64,000 bases of DNA from the NCBI GenBank assembly GCA_016183615.1, contig JACPEG010000003.1:62001-126000 (forward strand). The letters are read 5' to 3'. A model generated the notes under the pieces. The model was not told where the DNA came from. It made no database searches and saw nothing but the letters and a program-made list of their open reading frames with translations. Shown in pieces: positions 8,461 to 15,855 of the stretch; the stretch's first letter is position 1, and each line of letters begins with the position of its first letter. The stretch comes from Betaproteobacteria bacterium (GTDB taxonomy: Bacteria > Pseudomonadota > Gammaproteobacteria > Burkholderiales > UBA6910). Made by a program: the position numbers and the translations under genes.

Positions 8461-9084
8461 TTACGGGAGCACCGTCACGTAGCCGACCATCGGACCACTC
8501 AGCGGCTTGCCTTTTTCGTCGTATCCTCTGAGCTCTCCCTTGGGCCCGATGAAAGTGTGCACCTCGCAAATCATGCGATAAGTCCCGGCCTGGTTCGCCT
8601 GGAATTTGAGCACGATTTGTTCGCCGCGAACGAATTCACCATCCTTCAGCCTGGCGGGGTCTTCATACGGGTTGGGATTGGAACGGGCGACGGCTTTTAC
8701 GCCGGTGGGAGCGCCGTTATCATCGACGACCGGGGCCCCCTCGCTGCCGATTTCCGTGCCCTCGATGGTCACATTGTGATGGCTGCCCTTGACGACATGG
8801 ATGCGCAGCACAACGCAATCGCCTCTTTTCACGATGATGACGCCGGGATCAAAGGTGTAGCGTTCGAGCTTCGAGTTGGCCGCCCGCGCCTGTTGCCGGT
8901 CGGTGTAAGGCGCCGGCATCCCGCCGCGTTCCTTGGGGACCGTGTCCCATTCACCGGTGGCAACAAGGAACTCCTTGACGGGCGCCTTGGCCGAACAATT
9001 CGGCGACAGCGGCGCCGCACTCCCTTCCTGCGCCGCTATTGCCGTGGCAGCGAAAACTGCCAGAAACAACGCTGGTTTGAGCAT
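8461..9084 (-). CDS. exported cupredoxin-like protein
   Basis: 207 aa from the ATG at 9084, preceded by AAGGAGGG; a Sec signal peptide covers ~1-23. The domain has H102/H103 (GSHHNVTIEG) and C173-x2-H176 (MICEVHTF), consistent with a mononuclear copper site. No Met follows at the normal axial spacing; M199 near the C-terminus or E184 could substitute. This is the first gene of the presumed cytochrome operon, 85 bp upstream of the second cupredoxin. An electron-carrier role is likely. The unusual ligand spacing leaves open a red-copper or non-blue site. Confidence 0.75.
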   Translation of the reverse strand: MLKPALFLAVFAATAIAAQEGSAAPLSPNCSAKAPVKEFLVATGEWDTVPKERGGMPAPYTDRQQARAANSKLERYTFDPGVIIVKRGDCVVLRIHVVKGSHHNVTIEGTEIGSEGAPVVDDNGAPTGVKAVARSNPNPYEDPARLKDGEFVRGEQIVLKFQANQAGTYRMICEVHTFIGPKGELRGYDEKGKPLSGPMVGYVTVLP

Positions 9085-9260
9085 ATGTCCCTCCTTTCCC
9101 TTTTTCCTGGCACCGCATATCAAGCATGCTTTAGAAGATGCGCTCTGCCCATGGTCCGGGGGCGCGAGTTTGCCGGGCCGGTGGACGCGGAAAATATGGA
9201 CTTTGGTCCCTGGCCCGGTCAGACGTTGGCTGCTAACATCAATAAACGAGACTCGTCTCC

Positions 9261-10670
9261 ATGGTTCGATTCGCCCGTCTTAGCCTCTCCCGCCAGTTCC
9301 TGCTCGCCGGCCTCCCCATCCTGCTGGCGGGGATGCTGGTGATCGGAACGTGGGTGGGAACACAGATCGAAGCCAGCGTGATCCACCGCATCGGCGTGGT
9401 GACCGGGCTGTACGTGAACAGCTTTGTTGCCCCCCATCTGCAGCAGTTGCCCAATTCCGGCCAACTGAACCAGTCGAATCGGACCGCCCTCGATTCGCTC
9501 CTTGGCAGCACCCTGCTCGGGCAGCGCATCGTTGCCTTCAAGATATGGGGGCGGGACGGACGTATCGTGTACAGCACCAATCCGGCCCTCATCGGGCGTA
9601 CGTTCCCGGTTACCCAGCGGCTTGCCTCGGCGTTCTCCGGCGAAGTGCATTCCGGGATTGCCGACCTGAATGAGCCCGAGAACGAATTCGAGCGCCGACA
9701 ATGGTCGCAGCTGATTGAAACCTACGCTCCCGTTCACGCAGACGGGACCGGGGCGATAATCGCCGTTTCGGAGTTTTACCAGTCGACCGACGAGTTGACG
9801 CGGGAAGTGCGGGCGGCGCGGTTTCGCAGCTGGCTGGTGGTGGGCGCCGTAACGCTGCTTACCTACCTGCTGCTGTTCGGACTGGCTGCCCGGGCCAGCA
9901 ACACCATCGACGCCCAGCAGCAGGAGTTGCGCGAGAAAGTCGCCCAACTCACTGCGCTCCTGGACCAGAACCAGCAACTCCACGAGCGGGTGCGGCGTGC
10001 CGCCGCCCGCACCACCGCGCTCAACGAACGTTTCCTGCGCCGCATCTCGGCCGATTTGCACGACGGGCCGGGACAGGATCTGGGATTGGCGCTGATGCGC
10101 ATCGAAGGGCTGGCCGATACCTGCATCAACTGCCCTGAGGCCGTCGACAGGCGGTGCGCCGTGACCGATGATTTTCTCGCAGTCCGCTCGGCGCTTCAGT
10201 CCGCGCTCACCGATCTACGCTCCATTTCCGCCGGACTGCACCTGCCGGAAATCGGCCGGCTTTCCCTCGCCGACACCGCTGCGCGCGCCGTGCGCGATTA
10301 CGAACGCAAGACCAGAACGAATGTTGCGCTTACCGTCGGGAATGTTCCGCCCAGGGCGGCGTTGCCGGTCAAAATCACCCTGTACCGCCTGCTGCAGGAG
10401 TCTCTCGCCAATAGTTTCCGCCACGCCGGCAGTTGCGGTCAGCGTGTGAACATCGACAATGCTGACGGTCAGGTAGTGGTCGAGGTGGCGGATAGCGGCC
10501 CGGGCTTTGATTCGCGGACTTCGGCCGCCGAAGAGCATCTTGGCCTGGCCGGGATTCGGGAAAGAGTCGAGGTCCTGGGCGGGACATTCGAGTTGCACAC
10601 CGCGCCCGGCCAGGGCACCGTGATACGGGTATGCCTGCCGCTGGCCGTGCCCGAGGTGGAAAATGAGTGA
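9261..10670 (+). CDS. NarX-like sensor histidine kinase
   Basis: 469 aa. TM1 (~11-33) and TM2 (~192-214) flank a periplasmic sensor domain of ~155 residues. A coiled-coil segment leads to a HisKA_3 box (ISADLHDGPGQDLG). The HATPase part shows an N box (LLQESLANSFRHAG), DSGPGFDS and a G box (LGLAGIRERVEVLGG). A Cys cluster (CINCPE...C) sits between the two and could sense redox or bind metal. It is transcribed divergently from the bd-like operon and overlaps its response regulator by 8 bp. The signal is unknown; nitrate, nitrite or redox are reasonable guesses. Confidence 0.9.
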   Translation: MVRFARLSLSRQFLLAGLPILLAGMLVIGTWVGTQIEASVIHRIGVVTGLYVNSFVAPHLQQLPNSGQLNQSNRTALDSLLGSTLLGQRIVAFKIWGRDGRIVYSTNPALIGRTFPVTQRLASAFSGEVHSGIADLNEPENEFERRQWSQLIETYAPVHADGTGAIIAVSEFYQSTDELTREVRAARFRSWLVVGAVTLLTYLLLFGLAARASNTIDAQQQELREKVAQLTALLDQNQQLHERVRRAAARTTALNERFLRRISADLHDGPGQDLGLALMRIEGLADTCINCPEAVDRRCAVTDDFLAVRSALQSALTDLRSISAGLHLPEIGRLSLADTAARAVRDYERKTRTNVALTVGNVPPRAALPVKITLYRLLQESLANSFRHAGSCGQRVNIDNADGQVVVEVADSGPGFDSRTSAAEEHLGLAGIRERVEVLGGTFELHTAPGQGTVIRVCLPLAVPEVENE

Positions 10671-11304
10671 GCCGATACGCATCCTGATCGCCGACGACCA
10701 TCCCTTGTTTCGCGAGGGCGTGGTGCACTCGTTCGGATCCGAACCGGATCTCAGCGTCGTCGGGCAGGCCGCCAATGGCGAAGAAGCCCTGCAGTTGGCG
10801 CGCGACCTCCTGCCCGACGTGGCATTGCTTGACATCGGCATGCCGGGGTGGGGCGGACTCGTCACGGCCGAGAAGATCACCACCGCCTGCCCGGCGACCA
10901 GGATCGTCATGCTGACCGTTTTCGAGGATGAGGACAAATTGCTCGCGGCGTTCAAGGCCGGAGCCCGGGGTTACGTTCTCAAGGGCGTATCGGCTCGCGA
11001 GCTGGCGAGCGTGGTTCGTGCCGCGGCCGGCGGCGAGGTCTACGTCTCGCCGTCGCTGGCGGCGGGAATTCTGGTTGCCCTGACCCGCGGGCGCCCCCCT
11101 GACCCGCTGCAGGAACTGACCGACCGCGAACACAGCATCCTCGAGCTGATCGGAGAAGGCTTGACCAACCGTGAGATCGGTGAACGCCTGTATCTCTCTG
11201 AAAAAACGATCAAGCATTACATGACCAATATCCTGCAAAAGCTGCAGGTTCGCAGTCGGGTGGAAGCCGCGTTGTTGGCCGCGCGCTACGGGAAGCAGGA
11301 ATAA
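10663..11304 (+). CDS. NarL/FixJ-type response regulator
   Basis: 213 aa. The receiver domain has the acidic pair in IADDHPLF, a phosphoacceptor Asp in ALLDIGMPG, the switch Thr in MLTVFE and Lys in YVLKGVS. A LuxR-type helix-turn-helix occupies the C-terminus (LTDREHSILELIGEGLTNRE, then LSEKTIKHYMTNILQKL). It pairs with the overlapping histidine kinase. The adjacent divergent cytochrome operon is the most obvious target; the FNR-box genes downstream are another possibility. Confidence 0.92.
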   Translation: MSEPIRILIADDHPLFREGVVHSFGSEPDLSVVGQAANGEEALQLARDLLPDVALLDIGMPGWGGLVTAEKITTACPATRIVMLTVFEDEDKLLAAFKAGARGYVLKGVSARELASVVRAAAGGEVYVSPSLAAGILVALTRGRPPDPLQELTDREHSILELIGEGLTNREIGERLYLSEKTIKHYMTNILQKLQVRSRVEAALLAARYGKQE

Positions 11305-11322
11305 GCCGGAAAAGGTCGGCTT
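11303..11322 (+). terminator. weak hairpin after the response regulator
   Basis: AAGCCG and CGGCTT pair around an 8-base loop right at the stop codon. Only a short, broken T-rich tract follows, so termination here is uncertain. Confidence 0.35.
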
Positions 11323-11444
11323 TGGTTCTAGCAATCGTCAGCAAACGCCATCGCGTTCCTGGCAGGCCATTTTTCACGTTGGTGCGGCGGCCGGCGCCGA
11401 GGTGGACGTTCAGCTCATGGAGGGGCTGATTTAGCCGCCAAAAC

Positions 11445-11515
11445 GTAGGGTGGAATAAGCGCAGCGATTCCACCATGACGGTGGATTCGGCCTGCGGCCT
11501 ATAATTCACCCTACG
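11445..11515. repeat. dispersed palindromic element with GTAGGGTG ends
   Basis: The stretch begins CGTAGGGTGGAATAAGCG and ends with its partial complement CACCCTACG; internal arms (ATTCCACC and GGTGGAT) also pair. It lies between the two-component genes and the convergent cytochrome gene. A related element with the same end motif is at 24099-24154. It looks like a REP/MITE-like intergenic repeat without a coding function. Confidence 0.6.
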
Positions 11516-11570
11516 GGTCCGGAGCAACAGGAGCGGGCGTCCCGCCCCGCTCCCCGTTTCTTCCGGGCAG

Positions 11571-12731
11571 TTACTTGATTTCTGCAGCGGTGATCTCCCC
11601 GGGGCCCTTGCCGATGCTCAGCTTCAGCGGGAAGCTCACCTGATGGAAGCGCGCCGTGACGTTGTCGTCGTGCACCGCCATCCCGATGGGATAGGTCTCG
11701 CCGGCCTTGAGCACGAGGTCGTCCTTGTTGCCGGTGTTCAGCTTGCGGGTCCATAACAGAGTCCAGCCGCCGTTGCCGAAGGTCCCGGCCACCGCGTTGT
11801 CGGCCGCGCTGCCCTCGGGCGTCTCGCTTCCGTATTTCACCATCAGGTCGCCGTTTTTCCACTTGTAGTTCGGGTCGTAGGGCACCCGGTTCTTGGCGCT
11901 GAGCAGCGGCGCCTTGGGATTGCGGAAATCGCTCTCGGTCAGCCCGGCCCGGCCCGGCCCTTGTTCTTCGCCGGGTCGAACATGAAGCGCGGCTCGCTCT
12001 TCGCCCCGTCCCAGTTGTTGAAGAACGGATTTTTCCCGGCGTCGAAGTTCCGGTATTCGAGCACGTAGCCGTCATCGGCCGCCCCCGCCGGATTCGAACG
12101 GTAGGCGCGCCATTGCCAGAGCTCGAGCAACACGCCCTTCGCCTTCAGCGCGTCGGTCTCGTCCTTGGACTTGATCTTGTCCCAGCCTCCCGTCGGACCC
12201 ATGGCGGTGCGGCTTTCGGCAATGTATTTGCGGATGTCATCTTTCTTCATCCCCGCGGCACCGAGAACCGGGTGCGCCTTCACCTCCTCCTTCTTCGCCT
12301 CGTTGGGCATGTAGCGCATGTCGTTGTGGCAGGTGACCCAGCAGCCCTGATTGCTGAACGCCGGCACGCTCTTGCCGTCGCCCAGCATGATGGTGAAGCG
12401 GTCCTCGTAGGAGACCTTCAGTTTCCCGGCGGCAACCGCCGGGTTGTTGCGGTTGGTCGCGTAGGTTTCCCACTTGCCGTCCTTGTACACGGTGTATTCA
12501 TGAAAGGCATCGGCTTCCTTCGCCGGCGAGCACCCCCTTGGCGCCGCCCTTGCGGTGCTCCTTACCGGTCACGAACTGCAGCGATGCCTGCCCGGGATAG
12601 AACAGCACCACTTCGGATTTGGGAACCCCCGACCAGTCGATCTTCTTCGGGTCCGCCGCGGAAGCAATGCCCGGTACCAATAATGCAGATGCAATAGCGG
12701 CTGCCAGCCCTGCACCGATGGAACGTCTCAT
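11571..12731 (-). pseudogene. ethylbenzene-dehydrogenase-type haem protein gene with two frame disruptions
   Basis: Three consecutive minus-strand frames (12731-12498, 12490-11939, 11885-11571) together make one ~385-residue exported protein. The signal peptide is at the start and GCWVTCHNDMRYMP sits in the middle. The C-terminal part (NGGWTLLWTRKL, YPIGMAVHDDN) resembles EB_dh-type haem-binding domains. Removing one A near 12516-12521 and one of the tandem 5-base GGGCC units near 11941-11956 restores a continuous frame. The changes (+1 and +5) sum to +6, so the first and last parts share a frame. The gene may be a recent pseudogene or carry assembly errors. It is divergent from the DsrE-like gene across an FNR box. 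Confidence 0.75.
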
Positions 12732-12833
12732 GGTTACCTCCAGAGTGTGAATTGATGAACAGCGCCCATCGTGACGGCAGAGCGCTCCGGAACTCTAATG
12801 GTGTTAACATACTGCCTGCGTAGGCGCCGCTTG

Positions 12834-12847
12834 TTGATCCGGATCAA
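12834..12847. promoter_or_regulatory. FNR/ANR-type box, perfect palindrome
   Basis: TTGATCCGGATCAA fits TTGAT-N4-ATCAA exactly. It lies 51 bp before the DsrE-like start (plus) and 102 bp before the cytochrome start (minus), consistent with a class II site (centre near -41.5) for either promoter. It predicts oxygen-responsive control. Confidence 0.8.
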
Positions 12848-12898
12848 ACAGCGTGCGGGCGCACCGGCGGCGCACATCGCCATTGGGGAGACATTGCC

Positions 12899-13432
12899 AT
12901 GCGCTCTTTTAATCACTTCTTTGCCGTTTTCATTTCCCTGGCACTGGCGTCCGCGACCCAGCCGGCGCTCGGCGCCGCGCCCGACCCTTTCGCGCTGAAA
13001 CAGCCACAAGTTATCAGCATAGCCAAGCGCGCCGGCGTTCGCGTCGCCTACGACGTCAAGGACGACGTGTGGGACGCGGGCATCGGCAAAGGGCTCTATT
13101 ACGTGCGCGGGCTGCTGGAATCCTACAAGGCCCTGGGGGTCGCGCCGAAGAACCTGAAGATCAGCATCGTGCTCCACGGCAACTCCGCCTACTGGCTGCT
13201 GAACGAAACCGCCTACCGGCAGCACAAGAACGATCCCTTCGATTTCAATCCCAACGAGAAGGTGGTGGAGGAACTGCTGGCCCACGGCGTGAGCGTGGAG
13301 ATCTGCGGCTCCACCATGAGGAGCAAGGGCTGGGTGGCCGAGGACCTGCTGCCCGGCGTGACGATCGTGCGCGACGCCTACACCCGCCTCATCGATCTGC
13401 AGCAGCGGGGCTACGCCTACATCCGGTTCTAG
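12899..13432 (+). CDS. exported DsrE/DsrF-like protein
   Basis: 177 aa. A signal peptide covers ~1-26 (ends GAAPDPF). The fold resembles the DsrE/F family: VRVAYDVKDD, then YYVRGLLESYKALG, then KISIVLHGNSAYWLL. A single conserved cysteine appears in VEICGSTMRSKGW, the position used by sulfur-carrying relatives. Exported DsrE-like proteins are common in sulfur- or nitrate-respiring betaproteobacteria, but their role is poorly known. The promoter region carries the perfect FNR box, so expression under low oxygen is likely. Confidence 0.8.
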   Translation: MRSFNHFFAVFISLALASATQPALGAAPDPFALKQPQVISIAKRAGVRVAYDVKDDVWDAGIGKGLYYVRGLLESYKALGVAPKNLKISIVLHGNSAYWLLNETAYRQHKNDPFDFNPNEKVVEELLAHGVSVEICGSTMRSKGWVAEDLLPGVTIVRDAYTRLIDLQQRGYAYIRF

Positions 13433-13487
13433 CAGCCTGTCGGACTTCGGATCGTGTTTCCTCCGGGACGCCCTGTCAGCAATGCAG

Positions 13488-13519
13488 AAAAAAAAAGCCC
13501 GCCCCATTGCGGGGCGGGC
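13488..13519 (-). terminator. intrinsic terminator of the formate dehydrogenase operon
   Basis: On the minus strand a 9-bp GC stem (GCCCGCCCC with GGGGCGGGC, 5-base loop) is followed by nine T. It lies 35 bp beyond the stop of the small Ala/Pro-rich protein. Confidence 0.92.
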
Positions 13520-13554
13520 CTCGAGTCCAATCTTGTCGGTTGGACTGCCGCCTG

Positions 13555-13872
13555 CTATTTCTTCGCCGGTGCCGCGGCGGTCTTGGCGGGCGCCGCCGGT
13601 GCCGCCCCCGGCGCAGCGCCGGGATCCTGGCAGGCCGGCGTGTCGGTGGGTTTCACCGTTTTGCCTTTCGCCTTCTGCTCCTTGATGTGCTTCTCCGCAA
13701 CATTGTTCATCGACAGGCAGAGCTTGTAGGCGGCCACCTTGTTGCCATGGTCGGCTTTCGCCTTGGCTTCCGCCGCCTTGGCCTTGGCCTCCTCCGAGGG
13801 CGGCGGCAGCTTGGCGAAGGCCGCGCCCGAAACTGCAAGCATCAACGCTGAAACCAGTGCGATTTTGTTCAT
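13555..13872 (-). CDS. small exported Ala/Lys/Pro-rich protein of the FDH operon
   Basis: 105 aa; start at 13872 with AAGGGG upstream. A signal peptide covers 1-20 (GAAFA-K). The mature part is a charged helix (EEAKAKAAEAKAKADHG), a central segment with two cysteines (YKLCLSMNN, TPACQDPG) and an Ala/Pro tail ending in KK. The two cysteines could form a periplasmic disulfide. It is the last gene before the operon terminator, 14 bp after the cytochrome b subunit. I recognise no characterised family. Confidence 0.75.
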   Translation of the reverse strand: MNKIALVSALMLAVSGAAFAKLPPPSEEAKAKAAEAKAKADHGNKVAAYKLCLSMNNVAEKHIKEQKAKGKTVKPTDTPACQDPGAAPGAAPAAPAKTAAAPAKK

Positions 13873-13886
13873 GGATTTCCCCTTGA

Positions 13887-14954
13887 TTAACGGCCGGCCT
13901 GGGGCACCTGGCCGGCGCCGGCCACCCCTGCCGCAGCCTTCTGCCCGGTCCTGTCCGCCTTGACGTCCTCGTACCAGTAGCCGTGGTGTTCCTTGGCCCA
14001 GGCCTCGTCCACCTGGCCGTTGGTGCGCATGGAGTCGTAGGCGCCCTCGACGCCGATGGTGCCCATGTAGATGTGGCCCAGGGACAGCGCCATGTAGAGG
14101 ATCGCCGCGATGGCGTGAACCACGTTGGCCTGCTGCATGATGGCCCGCCCCTGCTCGAAGTTGGGGAAGTCCAGGATGAGCCCGGTCACGGCCACGATGA
14201 TGGTCAGAACGAACAGCCCCAACCAGAACCACACCTTCTCACCGGCGTTGAACTTGCCGGAGGGAATGTGCTCGCCGCCCAGCATCCCGCCCATGTTCTT
14301 GAACCAGCGGAAGTCATAGGACTTCCACAGATTGTCCTTGACGTAGGTGACGAACATGACGAGGGCGGAAAAGATGAACAGCGGTCCCACGAAGTTGTGC
14401 AGATTCTTGCTGAGGATCGCCAGCCACGAGAACAGCGTGTGGCCGATGATGGGCAGCAGCACGTTCTTTCCGAACAGGATGATGAGCCCCGAGATCGCCA
14501 GGATGCAGAATGTGATGGCGACCGACCAGTGGACCCAGCGCTCCCAGTCGTTGAAGCGCTGGATCATCTTCCCGGCGGGCGGACTCGTTACCTTGATGCT
14601 GCCATGCATCACGTGGAACAGCAGGATGATGGCGGCGATCGCCACCAGCAGCAGTCCCCCGATCAGCGACACCGGGCCGTTGCGCAGTTCACGCCAGGTC
14701 TCGCCCCCCGACTGCACCAGCACCCCGGTCTCGATGCCGCGGACCTGGGTCTGGTGCTCCCGCTCGGAGCGCACGTCGCGCCACATGGGCGCGTTGTTGT
14801 AGGGCTGGGCCTGCTGCCTTTGAGCCTGCTCCCTGGCGGATTCAGGACTCGATGGCGGCACGAACGGCTGCGGCGCCGCCGCCGCGAGCCCCGGCGCCAG
14901 GAGCGCCAGCAGCAGGAACAGGCGCCAGACGAAACTGCCGTGACTTGTCCTCAT
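13887..14954 (-). CDS. fdhC: formate dehydrogenase gamma subunit, cytochrome b556
   Basis: 355 aa from ATG 14954 (AGGAGG nine bases upstream). An in-frame GTG at 14972 overlaps the previous stop but has no better site. After a signal-like N-terminus and a periplasmic stretch, several transmembrane helices carry histidines in the positions of FdnI-type haem b ligands (RWVHWSVAIT, LHNFVGPLF, VVHAIAAI, LGHIYMG). This subunit anchors FdhAB and passes electrons from formate to the quinone pool. The N-terminal periplasmic extension of ~100 residues is longer than in E. coli FdnI, as is common in betaproteobacterial FDH. Confidence 0.92.
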   Translation of the reverse strand: MRTSHGSFVWRLFLLLALLAPGLAAAAPQPFVPPSSPESAREQAQRQQAQPYNNAPMWRDVRSEREHQTQVRGIETGVLVQSGGETWRELRNGPVSLIGGLLLVAIAAIILLFHVMHGSIKVTSPPAGKMIQRFNDWERWVHWSVAITFCILAISGLIILFGKNVLLPIIGHTLFSWLAILSKNLHNFVGPLFIFSALVMFVTYVKDNLWKSYDFRWFKNMGGMLGGEHIPSGKFNAGEKVWFWLGLFVLTIIVAVTGLILDFPNFEQGRAIMQQANVVHAIAAILYMALSLGHIYMGTIGVEGAYDSMRTNGQVDEAWAKEHHGYWYEDVKADRTGQKAAAGVAGAGQVPQAGR

Positions 14955-14968
14955 GGCGGCTGTCCTCC

Positions 14969-15202
14969 TCACTTGGAATGGGCTACACGGGCATACTCGT
15001 TCTGGGCCACGCTACGGTCCTTGATGGCCTTTTCCCAGGCGTTCCTGTCACCCTTGAAGCGCTCGTTGTCCCAGGGCTGGCTGTCGGCCTTGCCCTGGTA
15101 TTTTCCCGCTTTGTAGACGGTGACCGGCTTTTCGCCACAACCGGCGACGAGGCCCAACGGCACCAGGGCCGCCGCCGTCATCAACCATGTTCTCCTCTTC
15201 AT
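14969..15202 (-). CDS. small lipoprotein of the FDH operon
   Basis: 77 aa. The N-terminus MKRRTWLMTAAALVPL leads to a lipobox ending LVAGC, so it is probably a lipoprotein. The mature part is short and charged (DNERFKGDRNAWEKAIKDRS). The start overlaps the fdhB stop as ATGA, and its own stop abuts the cytochrome b gene, so it is translated within the complex operon. A structural or assembly role is inferred from position only. Confidence 0.8.
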   Translation of the reverse strand: MKRRTWLMTAAALVPLGLVAGCGEKPVTVYKAGKYQGKADSQPWDNERFKGDRNAWEKAIKDRSVAQNEYARVAHSK

Positions 15203-15834
15203 GATTTGGCTCCTTGTGCGGCAGGTTGTTGTTGCGGTTGCTGCTTCTCGGGCTTGCCGTAGGCGGTGCCCCAGCCCCAGACCTCGGAGCCCTTGCCCCG
15301 GAACACCACGCGGTTGCGGTAGATGTCCGCAATCACGTCGCCGTCGCCGCCCAGCAGCGCCTTGGTGGAGCACATCTCGGCGCAGGCCGGGAGCTTGCCC
15401 TCGGAAATCCGGTTGCGGCCGTACTTCTTGAACTCGGCCTCCGAGCCGTCGGCCTCGGGGCCGCCGGCGCAGAAGGTGCACTTGTCCATCTTGCCGCGCA
15501 GTCCGAACGCCCCGTCCTGCGGGAACTGGGGCGCCCCGAACGGGCAGGCATAGAAGCAGTAGCCGCAGCCGATGCACAGGTCCTTGTCGTGCAGCACGAT
15601 GCCCTCGGTGGTCTTGTAGATCGTATCCACCGGACACACCGCTATGCAGGGCGCATCGGAGCAGTGCATGCACGCCACCGAAATGGACCGCTCGCCCGGG
15701 ATGCCATCATCGATGGTCACCACCCGGCGCCGGTTCACGCCCCAGGGGATTTCATGCTCGTTCTTGCAGGCCGTAACGCAGCCGTTGCACTCGATGCAGC
15801 GCTCGGCGTCACTGATGAATTTCATTCGTGCCAT
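15199..15834 (-). CDS. fdhB: formate dehydrogenase beta subunit, four [4Fe-4S]
   Basis: 211 aa. Four cysteine groups of the FdnH/HybA type are present: CIECNGCVTACK, CMHCSDAPCIAVCP, CIGCGYCFYACP, and CTFC paired with CAEMCSTKA. The protein transfers electrons from the molybdenum subunit to cytochrome b. It has no C-terminal transmembrane helix, unlike E. coli FdnH, and ends in a Gln-rich tail. It is 21 bp downstream of fdhA and overlaps the lipoprotein gene by 4 bp. Confidence 0.94.
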   Translation of the reverse strand: MARMKFISDAERCIECNGCVTACKNEHEIPWGVNRRRVVTIDDGIPGERSISVACMHCSDAPCIAVCPVDTIYKTTEGIVLHDKDLCIGCGYCFYACPFGAPQFPQDGAFGLRGKMDKCTFCAGGPEADGSEAEFKKYGRNRISEGKLPACAEMCSTKALLGGDGDVIADIYRNRVVFRGKGSEVWGWGTAYGKPEKQQPQQQPAAQGAKS

Positions 15835-15855
15835 GGTTGGCCTCCTCCGGTGTCG

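Noticed and set aside
12498-12731. Independent 77-aa exported protein
   Set aside because: It is the N-terminal part of the frame-disrupted cytochrome; its last residues after the frame break are out of family.
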